Assembly (NCBI RefSeq): GCF_002224675.1 | Contig: NZ_NMPZ01000019.1 | Coordinates: 1 to 64,000, forward strand | DNA length: 64,000 nucleotides | Reading direction: 5' to 3' | From: Segatella copri | GTDB taxonomy: Bacteria > Bacteroidota > Bacteroidia > Bacteroidales > Bacteroidaceae | Part shown: positions 51,700 through 61,271 of the stretch, piece after piece | Numbering within the stretch: the first letter of the stretch is position 1 | Layout: each line of letters begins with the position of its first letter | Notes under the pieces: generated by a model | The model's database searches: none | Told to the model about the DNA's origin: nothing | Seen by the model: the letters and a program-made list of their open reading frames with translations, nothing else | Position numbers and translations under genes: made by a program

Positions 51700-52660
51700 G
51701 AAATTGAGATATAATATTTATAAAAACGTCCTTTATGAAAAGAGGCATACAAGATTTTACAATTCTATAAATTAACTTATCCGTATTACCTAAATCCATT
51801 CTATCTAATTTTACATTCTTAGCATCGCATAGAATTTTGTAGCGAAGACCTCGTGCCAAGCGATTCTTCTTATAATATGCATATCTAATAATTGATATTT
51901 TATATTTCCAAAACTCAGAAAGAAACCACTCAAAATAATGATTATATGGGTGTTTTTCTTCTAAAGCTTTACGTAATTGAAAGATAGCATCATTCGCCGT
52001 TTTAAGCTCTTTATAAGATCTTAATCTAGTCATAAGAGAGCCTTCTGATTCAATATAATTATAGAACGCAACATTTCTATATTGAAGAGAATTAGCTGCA
52101 TTTAAAAAAATCAACGTAAAAATCATATCCTCCCTTAATGAAATACCTACAGGAAAGTAGATTTTATTATTACGAATTATCGAGGCCTTAAACATCTTAT
52201 TGAATGTCCATCCAAGCAAGTCCTCTTTCTCAATTGAAAATACCTTATCAATTAGCGTTTTACCATTATAGTTTTTTAAAAGGAGTTTTTGTTTGCTAGA
52301 GTTTGAACATCTGCATATTCCTTGAAAATTAACATCTCCTAATTCACCATCGAAATATGATGAAATATATTGAGGAGAAATCCAATCATCACTATCAACA
52401 AAAATAATCCAATCGCCTACGGATACGTCAAGTCCCTTATTACGAGCAGCACTTACTCCCATATTACTCTGAGTGTACACTATGAACCTCGGATCGGACG
52501 CAACAAATTCATTACAAATTGACAAAGAAGAATCCGTAGCCCCATCAACAATTAACAAGCACTCAAAATTACTCCAAATCTGTTGCTTTATACTATTCAA
52601 ACATTTTGCCAATGATTTTTCCGCATTATACACCGGCACTATTATAGAAACCTTATCCAT
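51671..52660 (-). CDS. GT2 family glycosyltransferase
   Basis: 329 residues. VSIIVPVYNAEKSLAKCLNS, VDGATDSSLSICNEF and SAARNKGLDVSVGDWIIFVD followed by SDDW (DxD) are intact. It overlaps the GT2 genes on both sides (8 and 29 bases), a tightly packed set of three. Confidence 0.92.
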   Translation of the reverse strand: MDKVSIIVPVYNAEKSLAKCLNSIKQQIWSNFECLLIVDGATDSSLSICNEFVASDPRFIVYTQSNMGVSAARNKGLDVSVGDWIIFVDSDDWISPQYISSYFDGELGDVNFQGICRCSNSSKQKLLLKNYNGKTLIDKVFSIEKEDLLGWTFNKMFKASIIRNNKIYFPVGISLREDMIFTLIFLNAANSLQYRNVAFYNYIESEGSLMTRLRSYKELKTANDAIFQLRKALEEKHPYNHYFEWFLSEFWKYKISIIRYAYYKKNRLARGLRYKILCDAKNVKLDRMDLGNTDKLIYRIVKSCMPLFIKDVFINIISQFHERKYYKTF

Positions 52661-53561
52661 ACAAAAAACTTTTAAGTTTTAACAACATCATCTCTATTTT
52701 CCACCTCAGTCGTATATATCTCAAATCTTTAAACTGCATTTGATACAGGAAACATTTCATAGTTTTTCTTTCATTCTCATTGAGTAAGTAACGGTTATCC
52801 CATAAAGAATATACAAGAAAACCATATTTTAATCCCATACATACGCCATGCATCTTATTTTCATTATCATAATTTTCAATTATGGCTATGTGTTCAAATG
52901 TAATTCTTATTCTTTCACGCGGATTTTTATAAAATTTATTCATGGCAGAAGCATCATGAATGAAATAATTATAATGTCCCACAGCACACAATGCATATCT
53001 TTTTATGTTATGAAATATAGAAGTAAAAAACAAAAAATCCTCAGAAATTGAAATTCCTGGAAAAAAACGAGATGTTCCAATTAAACGCCTAGCAATAAGT
53101 TTATCCCATAGAGCTCTTTGCGGTTTATTAACCCAAAGGAAAGCGATATCATCCCAATTCTCATATAAATGAGTATGAACTATATATGACTCGATACCAT
53201 CTTGTTTTATACACTTATATGATTTCTGCAAAACATCCATATTTTTAAATTGCGGAGGTATTGTCAAGAAATCCCTAGAAATCGTGTCATCCGCATCTAC
53301 GAAACAAACATAATCTCCAGTTACCAAATCCAAAGCTGTATTTCTTGCAACACTTACACCTTCATTTTCTTTATGGATAACATGAAAGCGTTTATCTGCC
53401 AAAGCATACTTATCGCAAATTTCTGGTGATGCGTCAGTACTTCCATCATCTACTAAAAAGACTTCAAAATCTTGATTTTCAGAAGACATTATACTATCAA
53501 GACATGCTGACAAATATGCTTCAGCATTAAAAACTGGAACAATAATTGAAATATTCACCAT
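52653..53561 (-). CDS. GT2 family glycosyltransferase
   Basis: 302 residues. ISIIVPVFNAEAYLSACLDS, VDDGSTDASPEICDKYA and VARNTALDLVTGDYVCFVDADD. First of three overlapping GT2 genes, six bases after the pyruvyl transferase gene. Confidence 0.92.
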   Translation of the reverse strand: MVNISIIVPVFNAEAYLSACLDSIMSSENQDFEVFLVDDGSTDASPEICDKYALADKRFHVIHKENEGVSVARNTALDLVTGDYVCFVDADDTISRDFLTIPPQFKNMDVLQKSYKCIKQDGIESYIVHTHLYENWDDIAFLWVNKPQRALWDKLIARRLIGTSRFFPGISISEDFLFFTSIFHNIKRYALCAVGHYNYFIHDASAMNKFYKNPRERIRITFEHIAIIENYDNENKMHGVCMGLKYGFLVYSLWDNRYLLNENERKTMKCFLYQMQFKDLRYIRLRWKIEMMLLKLKSFLYG

Positions 53562-53566
53562 ATTGT

Positions 53567-54694
53567 TTACTTTAAGCTATCAACAAGATAGTCCATAGCG
53601 TAAGCACGCATCTCATTAATTCTCTTATTTACAGGACTGAAATCTATTGGTGCCATTATATTATTGTTATTCTTTAAATCATCTATCATTTGATATCTAT
53701 CCATTAATCCCATTTGTTCTAAGATAGCAGTAGCACGGTCATCATCAGGATTATGCATCCCTACCCAATTATAAGACCAAAAATTTCTATTAAACAAAGA
53801 AGAGAAAAGAGTTCCATGGAAAGACTGTGTCAAAACGAGAGATGCATTCTTCATCAACCCTAAAAATGCCAAAGGCCCCGTATAATCAAATCTCTTTATA
53901 CCATACTTATTTAGATGTTGGATAGCATAAGACTTCAAATCTAATGTATATACAGGCATATCTGTTTCTTCAGAAATCCGCTGAATAATTTTATTTGTTT
54001 CAGGGCGGTCATAATAAAAAGCATAATTGAAAATGAATTTTCCTGGAATTTCAGGAACAGGGAGCGCCTCGCACCATTCTGCAGGAGAAAGGAGCAATGT
54101 AGGATCGGCAACGATTTTCACTTCTCTGCCAGATAATTCTTCCAACCACAATTTTCCATGCGGTTCTCTAACAGAAAGAGAAGAAAACTCATTTAATAAT
54201 TTACGATATTCTTCAAGATTATCTGCATTTTTAAGAATGTTAGTACCACCTAGACTAGGAGAATAAGCTACTTTCTTAACATTGTGTGTAAAACACAGAT
54301 AGAACTCTTTTCCTGCGTCAGGACAACATACGTTCCAAACTTGATCACCTCCTGCTATTATGATATCATACTGATTTGCAATCTGGGCAAGATCTTCTTT
54401 ATTACGATAATAACCATCTGATAAAACAAGATATTTATCAGAAAAATCCTGATATGCACGAGCAGACTCTTTAAAAGTCTTAATATGCAACAACGTGTTA
54501 ACATTTCTCTTTAATGAACCTCTACCAATACGATGATCAAAAAGGCCATACATATTTCTAGACACATCATTTGCATAATTAATTAATTCACACTCATAGT
54601 TTAGCTTTTTTGCTATAACATATTGCAAAGCAAAAGCCTGAAGCATTGACCCACAATTATGGGATGCTGAAAATGTTAGAATTCCAATTTTCAT
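53567..54694 (-). CDS. Polysaccharide pyruvyl transferase family protein
   Basis: 375 residues from ATG 54694 (MKIGILTFSASHNCGSMLQA). Adds ketal pyruvate from PEP to a sugar of the repeat unit. Family blocks: HNCGSMLQAFAL, the central GGDQVW, SVREPHG, and late LVLTQSFHGTLFSSLF. Its start overlaps the end of the polymerase gene by 38 bases. Confidence 0.9.
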   Translation of the reverse strand: MKIGILTFSASHNCGSMLQAFALQYVIAKKLNYECELINYANDVSRNMYGLFDHRIGRGSLKRNVNTLLHIKTFKESARAYQDFSDKYLVLSDGYYRNKEDLAQIANQYDIIIAGGDQVWNVCCPDAGKEFYLCFTHNVKKVAYSPSLGGTNILKNADNLEEYRKLLNEFSSLSVREPHGKLWLEELSGREVKIVADPTLLLSPAEWCEALPVPEIPGKFIFNYAFYYDRPETNKIIQRISEETDMPVYTLDLKSYAIQHLNKYGIKRFDYTGPLAFLGLMKNASLVLTQSFHGTLFSSLFNRNFWSYNWVGMHNPDDDRATAILEQMGLMDRYQMIDDLKNNNNIMAPIDFSPVNKRINEMRAYAMDYLVDSLK

Positions 54695-55811
54695 AATATG
54701 TTTTGTTTTCAAATAATGCAACATAAGTTAAATAGATAATTACCCATGGGGCTATACCTATAAAACTTTCAGAACTTAAACCAATAATTATAATATCAAG
54801 TATTATCACTAATCTATTATTACTATTAATCTTATTAAAGTAATTATACAAATCCTTATATTGAAACAACATAAGTGGTAATGCAATAATAAGACCTCTA
54901 CTAAGAATTAAAGATATAGGAGTACTCTCAATATAAGAAAATTCATTTTTTTTAAACACATCCTCTATCTTATTCATACCAAACAACCATTCATTTATAT
55001 CCATATTCAATACATAATCGTATAAATAGAAACGGGTCATAGCACTTCCATCTTGAAGATTTCTAGTGTCTTGTACAAATAATTTTCCTCCAAGTTCACT
55101 AGTAGATATATAACCGAACAAATAAAACACCAACAATATCGCCAATGCACCAACTAAAGGGGTATGCACAATAAAAGCGAATACTTTTCTTTTATTAATA
55201 AGGCCCAATAATATAAGGCATAATATAGTACTAATAATAGCAGCACGTCCATTAAAAGTAAATAAGACAACAAAACCTACACATACTATCAGCACTTTAT
55301 ATGTACTTCGTATCGAGCTCATTACAACCAACAAAATAATAACACTAACTATTGAAGCATTATGTAAAGGATGCCCCCAAATACCTGAAGACCTAAAGCG
55401 ACCATACTCTTCAATTGTATAAAACAAATTAGATTGAGTAAAATACTCACATATACATAAAAGAGCTTCGAAACCTAAAATACCAAATATAAGAAATCTA
55501 ATATATTTGTAATGAGGCAATACAGAGCAACAAAACATAGGTATCAACATGTAACATAATAATGTCAAACTAGAATTACCTGAATCACGCTGAAAAATAA
55601 CCGACATAAATAAATAGGATGCGGCCGTAAGAAGTATCCATTTTTTATCCAGGCTGAGAGAATACTGTTGTTTATAAAACAAACAGAAAAAAAGAACTGG
55701 TAAAATGCTCAAATAATGGTCATAATAAAGCGGAATATTTTCATTACCATATAGGCAACAATTACCCAATACCATTATAGCAAAACAAAAATATACAAAA
55801 AGTGTACTCAT
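54657..55811 (-). CDS. O-antigen polymerase-like membrane protein (Wzy)
   Basis: 384 residues with about ten hydrophobic helices and a large periplasmic loop (about 225-290) in the layout of Wzy polymerases, which join lipid-linked repeat units at the outer face of the inner membrane. It sits between acyltransferase/flippase and glycosyltransferases, the usual place. Sequence is AT-rich, as is common for wzy. Confidence 0.8.
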   Translation of the reverse strand: MSTLFVYFCFAIMVLGNCCLYGNENIPLYYDHYLSILPVLFFCLFYKQQYSLSLDKKWILLTAASYLFMSVIFQRDSGNSSLTLLCYMLIPMFCCSVLPHYKYIRFLIFGILGFEALLCICEYFTQSNLFYTIEEYGRFRSSGIWGHPLHNASIVSVIILLVVMSSIRSTYKVLIVCVGFVVLFTFNGRAAIISTILCLILLGLINKRKVFAFIVHTPLVGALAILLVFYLFGYISTSELGGKLFVQDTRNLQDGSAMTRFYLYDYVLNMDINEWLFGMNKIEDVFKKNEFSYIESTPISLILSRGLIIALPLMLFQYKDLYNYFNKINSNNRLVIILDIIIIGLSSESFIGIAPWVIIYLTYVALFENKTYYENWNSNIFSIP

Positions 55812-55820
55812 ATTAAAAAA

Positions 55821-56021
55821 TTATCTTCCTCCATTAAGAATTTTCCATAATCTAAAACATCTTTTTTTTACTATATATCCTATTCCAACTGAGATCAACA
55901 GCACAATTCCAATACTTACAATATATATATAAAAACTATATGGAAGCTTTTTTATAATTGAAAACAGGAAGAATAGAATGAGACTATGAGAGCAGTAAAC
56001 AAAAAGTGTATAATTTTTCAT
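55821..56021 (-). CDS. Acyltransferase C-terminal part, out of frame
   Basis: 66 residues with the last two helices of an acyltransferase-3 protein: LFVYCSHSLILFFLF and a final helix with a basic end. In the frame upstream of its ATG reads KHIWIN, which would join to the main acyltransferase frame if the C8 tract at 56047-56040 had six or nine C. It is thus not an independent gene but the shifted 3' end. Confidence 0.75.
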   Translation of the reverse strand: MKNYTLFVYCSHSLILFFLFSIIKKLPYSFYIYIVSIGIVLLISVGIGYIVKKRCFRLWKILNGGR

Positions 56022-56794
56022 ATTAATCCAAATGTGCTTGGGGGGGGCATCCTACCCATCAGAACCAAAAATATTATAGGAGTCATTACTCTATAAACAT
56101 AATATACAAAACTATTTCTATCTGTTATATCATAAAAAGAAAAACAAATAAATAACCAAAGAACTACTCCTAAAATGGAAAGACACAAAAGATTTACATT
56201 TCTAAAAACTTTAAGTATAAAATTCCACCATATACTACAATAACATCCAAATATCAGTACAGGAAGCCAAAAGAATATGTTTGAATAACTAAGATTATGG
56301 CAATAATAAATAGTAATAGGCATTAACAATAAAGAAAACTTTGTTGTTTTCACTGCATATCCTATAATCGGAGCTAAAAGAACAAATTCAAAAAGAGAGG
56401 TTAAATACCATAATGGGGGATTTCCCTTCGATAAACAAATATAAGCAAAAACCTCTTTAAATGAAGTTATATCACATGGTAATATCTCATTTTTAAATAT
56501 AGCCTTACCTGTAAAAACCAAAAAACCAAAAGAACTAAAAATCACATAAGGAACTAACAACGAAAAGACTCTTTTTTGAATACTTTTTCCATAAGAATAG
56601 AGAGGTCTATTCCAGTCAAACTTTTCATAATAAAGATATGATGATATGGCGAAGAAAACTGGAACAGCTGCATCCGATAAAGTTCCTATAATATTATAAA
56701 ATCCATCATATTCATAACGAGTATGTAGACATATAATTAGTATTGTACATATAATATTTGCACTTACTATTTTTTCAGAAATAGCTCTAGTCAT
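56018..56794 (-). CDS. Acyltransferase 3 family protein, interrupted at a poly-C tract
   Basis: 258 residues from ATG 56794 (overlapping the flippase stop by ATGA). Membrane O-acyltransferase: early LIICLHTRYEYDGFYN-like motif with the catalytic-type His, AAVPVFFAISSYLYYEKFDW, and many helices. After GRMPPPS the frame ends prematurely because of the tract CCCCCCCC. A change of one C would restore about 75 further residues. It probably O-acetylates the polysaccharide and is now off. Confidence 0.85.
   Translation of the reverse strand: MTRAISEKIVSANIICTILIICLHTRYEYDGFYNIIGTLSDAAVPVFFAISSYLYYEKFDWNRPLYSYGKSIQKRVFSLLVPYVIFSSFGFLVFTGKAIFKNEILPCDITSFKEVFAYICLSKGNPPLWYLTSLFEFVLLAPIIGYAVKTTKFSLLLMPITIYYCHNLSYSNIFFWLPVLIFGCYCSIWWNFILKVFRNVNLLCLSILGVVLWLFICFSFYDITDRNSFVYYVYRVMTPIIFLVLMGRMPPPSTFGLI
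56040..56047 (-). repeat. Homopolymer tract of eight C (minus strand)
   Basis: Eight G on the plus strand inside the acyltransferase gene, in a locally AT-rich region. Six or nine would keep the gene open. A typical slipped-strand phase-variation tract. Confidence 0.85.
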
Positions 56795-58329
56795 ACATTT
56801 ACCTTTTTTATTACATTTCTTACTTTCATATTTATTAAACATCGTTCCTTAGCATCCATACCCAAACAATATATTGCTATTAAAGTTAATACTAATGACA
56901 AGAAGCCAAAAGCCACAAAAGTAAAGATATTATACTCTAAAATTGCATATATATTATACTGCAATACAAAAGAAACTATTGAAACCAATATAATAGGACA
57001 CAATACATTCCTTAGATACACCTTAAACGGTATCCGTACTTGTTGTTTAGCAAAAAAAAGTTTCAAAAACAGTGCAATCATCGTCATTAGCAATTGGCTG
57101 TAGAAAACCATATTAGGATCTGTTTTAAATAATAATGCAATATATCCTATAGGCAGAACTAAAAGCATAAAGGAACCATTAACCAACTGATACAAACGAA
57201 TCTTACCTGATGCATGAATGGCTGTATTCAATGGTGTAGAAAGGCTGTCTACCATTGTAATAATCAACATAATTTTTATAAAACCTGCTGCATACATAGG
57301 AGGTGTCTTCAACCATAATTCCAAAATTTGATCTGTCATTATCAACACAGGCAGAGATAACAAGAAAACCATAAGAAAAGAAAATTTAGCGGCTCTACAA
57401 ACTAAAGTATGCATATAATCTAAATCATTCGAAGCATAACTTTTCGTTATTTGAGGATTAATTGCTGTTTGGAAATTATTGGCAAATTGCTGAACTGCCC
57501 CTTGTACCTGAACAGCAATTCCACGAGCAGCATTTACAACAGGACCAAAGAACACATTAAGCAACATATTCAAACCTTGTGTCACTCCCATCAAAGCTAA
57601 ATTTCCTATCAAACTCCAACTTGCAAAAGTACCCATTTCCTTTATTTTTTCAACATTCCAAATCCAATTAAACTTTGTTTCAGTAAAGTGCTTATTACTA
57701 TATGAAGAATATACAAAGCGTATTGCAATGCTTACAGCCAACAACATAATTGTATAGGATACCAATTTATCAATAGGCGACACATACAGCAAATATACAA
57801 TTATTAATTTCAGAGCAGCTTCCAACAAACTTATGTAAGCAAATGCTCCCATTTTCTCATGAGCTATAATTGCCGCATTATACGGAACACTAATTATATT
57901 TACAAACATAACAAGAATAGAACATTGGAAAACCCACATGGCAGCATTCATTCTTGTATTTGGTATAATCATTTTCTCATACATAAACCACAGGCCTATA
58001 GTTTCTGAGAGTATTACAATAACACCAGCAATAATAAAATGAATTATTAAAGCTGTACTAAAAGTAATTTTCAATGCTTCTCCGTCATTTTTAGCTAAAT
58101 CAAAATTCATAAAACGCTGCGTAGCACCAGCCATTGCACTATTTAAAAATGCAAACATTGACACGACACCACCAACAACATTATAAATTCCATAATCTTC
58201 TACTCCCAATGTCTGCAGAACAACTCTACTTGTAAATAAACTTATCACAAGAAGAAAAATCATTCGAAAATAAAGAAACAGCGTATTCTTTGCTATTCGA
58301 CTATTATTATTTGATGTTTGATTTAACAT
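56791..58329 (-). CDS. Polysaccharide flippase (Wzx-like, MOP superfamily)
   Basis: 512 residues, about 14 helices. Starts with a cytoplasmic Asn/Ser-rich end and IAKNTLFLYFRMIFLLVISL, then GVEDYGIYNVVGGVVSMFAF, the usual first signature. It carries lipid-linked repeat units across the inner membrane. It lies three bases behind the AAA-TOPRIM gene and overlaps the acyltransferase gene. Confidence 0.9.
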   Translation of the reverse strand: MLNQTSNNNSRIAKNTLFLYFRMIFLLVISLFTSRVVLQTLGVEDYGIYNVVGGVVSMFAFLNSAMAGATQRFMNFDLAKNDGEALKITFSTALIIHFIIAGVIVILSETIGLWFMYEKMIIPNTRMNAAMWVFQCSILVMFVNIISVPYNAAIIAHEKMGAFAYISLLEAALKLIIVYLLYVSPIDKLVSYTIMLLAVSIAIRFVYSSYSNKHFTETKFNWIWNVEKIKEMGTFASWSLIGNLALMGVTQGLNMLLNVFFGPVVNAARGIAVQVQGAVQQFANNFQTAINPQITKSYASNDLDYMHTLVCRAAKFSFLMVFLLSLPVLIMTDQILELWLKTPPMYAAGFIKIMLIITMVDSLSTPLNTAIHASGKIRLYQLVNGSFMLLVLPIGYIALLFKTDPNMVFYSQLLMTMIALFLKLFFAKQQVRIPFKVYLRNVLCPIILVSIVSFVLQYNIYAILEYNIFTFVAFGFLSLVLTLIAIYCLGMDAKERCLINMKVRNVIKKVNV

Positions 58330-58332
58330 TTG

Positions 58333-59808
58333 TTATAATCCTAAATTATATTTTTCGTTTATTAGCCAATTGCGTACAGACTCCGTATAAGAACTCCATT
58401 CTGGATGTTTCGCAAGTTCATCTACGACCTTATACAACCCGACATTTTCTTCGTCTCCAAGACCATCTATTATGTCATCAAGATATTTATGAGGATCATC
58501 TGGTTCAATAATACTTTTTGCTAATGCTACAATTTCTGAATTTTGATTTTCAATCTCGTTCGTTAATATATGATTAATATACTTTTCTGGCTGCTCTCCA
58601 TCAGGCAAATTTAATTGCAATATATGTTGTAATACCTCATTTCGTTTTTGCTCTTTATCAGGTTCTGTACCAGAATAAAATTTCTTTAACTGATTTTTAC
58701 ATTCTTCTTCTGTGCGATATAGATCTCCATCAAGAACAAACAGCTTATGTTCTAAAGAATGTCCCAACATATGCATTCCGCAACTTGCAACAAAAGCATT
58801 AGTACATGAACCATATTGCTTAATGACTACTCTTTTAGAAATCCCTAATTCCTTTGCGACATGGGCTACAATTGTTTTTGCCAAAATATCCTCAACATAA
58901 ATTTCAACAGGACGTAGAATTTCACCTGTCATACTTTCCAAACATTCAGGATTACTCTCATTAAAGCACAAAGTCTTTACTGGAGTTTGAAATAAATGTC
59001 GAACATTTATATCCTTACGCTTTGTCAAAGCCTCACAATGTGATGAAAATATAAACTGAATATGACGGCTTCTTCCTTTTTCAACCAAATAATCTATCAG
59101 TCTCATTAAGGCTGCATTATGCAAAGTCAAGTCGATCTCATCTATTACAACTAAGGAATAGTTTTCTACTTTCTCTATGACTTCTAACAAACGAAGAACT
59201 CGCTGCTCACCAGCCCCCATCGATATTGAAAAGTAATTTGCTCCATCTTGTACTGTTGCATGATAGTAATCCTTGTTATTTCTTCTTGTTCTTGAAATCT
59301 GGGTGTATTGAATACCAAGTATTCGTCTAGCCAAACCTAAGATTCCGTTTTCTAAATCATTATCGCCATCGAATCTATAGTTTACTGTAGTTTCTCTTTC
59401 ATTTTCTATAGAAGGAACACTTGACGATATGCCTAAGAAATACACTTTTCTTTCAGGGCGTCTTGATGTTTTCGGTGTCCAACGATCACTTCCTGCAGAT
59501 TTTTTATAATATACAGTAGGCTCATGTATGTCTCTACCTATTCGATAACTAACATCAGCTGCAATTTCTGTATCTTCAAACTCATTAGCAGAACACTTTT
59601 TGAAAAAATTACCAAAATTAAACTGAGCAACTGGATTCTTTTGATTATAAAGACATAGGAGAGTATACAACAAGGTTGTCTTCCCACACCCATTTACACC
59701 AAAAATACCAGTAACTTCTTTATCTTCAAAAGAAATATTCAAGTTCTTTAATCGTCTCAATCCGGTAATCGAAAGAGACTTGAGTCTTTGTTGTGACTGT
59801 TCTGGCAT
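58333..59808 (-). CDS. AAA ATPase with C-terminal TOPRIM domain (OLD/PARIS-like)
   Basis: 491 residues. ATPase part: Walker A GVNGCGKTT (37-45), signature region FSISMGAGEQRVLRLLEVIE, Walker B SLVVIDEIDLTLH and SSHCEAL. TOPRIM part from about residue 295: VEIYVEDILAKTIV with the catalytic Glu, and LFVLDGD with the DxD. OLD nucleases and the PARIS ATPase/TOPRIM pair, both anti-phage, have these parts. It opens the Wzx-Wzy sugar operon with a gap of three bases, an unexpected place. The 275 bases upstream (59809-60083) show no gene and no clear promoter. Confidence 0.88.
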   Translation of the reverse strand: MPEQSQQRLKSLSITGLRRLKNLNISFEDKEVTGIFGVNGCGKTTLLYTLLCLYNQKNPVAQFNFGNFFKKCSANEFEDTEIAADVSYRIGRDIHEPTVYYKKSAGSDRWTPKTSRRPERKVYFLGISSSVPSIENERETTVNYRFDGDNDLENGILGLARRILGIQYTQISRTRRNNKDYYHATVQDGANYFSISMGAGEQRVLRLLEVIEKVENYSLVVIDEIDLTLHNAALMRLIDYLVEKGRSRHIQFIFSSHCEALTKRKDINVRHLFQTPVKTLCFNESNPECLESMTGEILRPVEIYVEDILAKTIVAHVAKELGISKRVVIKQYGSCTNAFVASCGMHMLGHSLEHKLFVLDGDLYRTEEECKNQLKKFYSGTEPDKEQKRNEVLQHILQLNLPDGEQPEKYINHILTNEIENQNSEIVALAKSIIEPDDPHKYLDDIIDGLGDEENVGLYKVVDELAKHPEWSSYTESVRNWLINEKYNLGL

Positions 59809-60083
59809 ATGTTATTTTTTTATAATTATATAAAACGTCAATAGTTTGCACATAAATCAAAAAATGTTTAAAACTGCTTTACGCTATAAGCATCAATATA
59901 GCATCTCAACTACATACAAGTAGTTACACTTATCCGTTACTAGAAAGAATCTTATCGGATTTGATGTATTTGAATGCCAAGCATACTCCTTTACATTATT
60001 TTTTATTGCAACATTAAATATAGACTTATAGTCCCTATCCCATTTTTATATGACAAGGAAAGGTTCAAAAAGACAACCAACAT

Positions 60084-61271
60084 TCATCTTCTCCGTGTTG
60101 CGGCATAACCGCCAATCACGGCATAACATACGAGCGGTATCAAAAAAGCAATCGCCATACTGCCTGTAGTATCAGCTATATATCCCATCAGTACCGGAGC
60201 TATCGCTCCTCCCACTATCGTCATGATGAGCAAGGAAGATGCTAACTTAGTCTGGGTTCCCGCATCTCTTAATGCTAAAGAGAAAATCGTTGGGAACATA
60301 ATGCTCTCTCCCAAATACAAGGCGAAGAATGCGATAAGGGATAAGGTTCCACTACATACCACCACTATCAATGTGGCGATAAACGTAAGGATGGCACAGG
60401 CTAGAAGAACCAGCTTCGGCTGGATATAATTCATAGCCACACCACCAGCCAGTCTTCCGACAAAGAATAAGCCCATTCCACCAAAAGCGAGATAGAGACT
60501 GGCGGTCTGCTTCTCTATATGAATGCTCTCTTCCGCATAGTTGATAAAGAAACTGTTCACACCCGTCTGGGCTGCCACATAGAGAAACAAGGTCAACATA
60601 CCGAAACCGAATGCCATCACTCGCATCGGCTTCTCCTCCACCATCTCGTTCATATCCGCCTCATGCGCTCTCCTTGGGTCCGGCAACTTGATCCTTGACA
60701 GGACCAGTGCCACAGCAAGCACGAAGATACCCACCAGGGCATAAGGAATGGCGATGTTGACACCCGAGAACAGAAGTTGACCGCCAACCAGCGGTCCCAC
60801 AATCCATCCGATACCATTGAGCGACTGCGACAGGTTGATTCTGCTCTCCGCCTTGTCAGGATGTCCCAGTACCGTAGTATAAGGATTCGCACTTGTTTCC
60901 AGACAGGTCAGTCCGCATCCAATCACAAACAGCGACAGAACAAAGAAGTAGAAACTGTTGATCCTGCTTCCCGGTATGAACATCAGGGCACCGATACCGA
61001 AGAGAACCAGTCCTGTTATCACTCCCCTCCTGTAGCCCCACTTCCGGATAATCCATCCGGCAGGCAGTGCCATCAGAAAGTAGGCACCATAGACAGCAGC
61101 CTGCGTCAAGGCTGACATCGTCTTGCTGATATGGAACGTCTCCTGGAAATGCGGATTCAGCACCTCCAGGATGCCATGGGCAAAGCCCCACATGAAGAAG
61201 AGGCTGCTGATGATGAGGAAGGGCACCAGATAGTTATGCCCTTCGTATCTGAAGATGGATGGCTTCGTCAT
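60084..61271 (-). CDS. MFS sugar transporter, fucose permease-like
   Basis: 395 residues from ATG 61271 (399 from the upstream ATG), 12 helices, FucP family: FFMWGFAHGILEVLNPHFQE near the start, CLETSANPYTTVLG and the LALRDAG block. It takes up L-fucose or a similar sugar with protons. It overlaps the upstream kinase-type gene by 38 bases, so the two are one unit. Supply of fucose for the GT11 enzyme is a likely use. Confidence 0.9.
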   Translation of the reverse strand: MTKPSIFRYEGHNYLVPFLIISSLFFMWGFAHGILEVLNPHFQETFHISKTMSALTQAAVYGAYFLMALPAGWIIRKWGYRRGVITGLVLFGIGALMFIPGSRINSFYFFVLSLFVIGCGLTCLETSANPYTTVLGHPDKAESRINLSQSLNGIGWIVGPLVGGQLLFSGVNIAIPYALVGIFVLAVALVLSRIKLPDPRRAHEADMNEMVEEKPMRVMAFGFGMLTLFLYVAAQTGVNSFFINYAEESIHIEKQTASLYLAFGGMGLFFVGRLAGGVAMNYIQPKLVLLACAILTFIATLIVVVCSGTLSLIAFFALYLGESIMFPTIFSLALRDAGTQTKLASSLLIMTIVGGAIAPVLMGYIADTTGSMAIAFLIPLVCYAVIGGYAATRRR

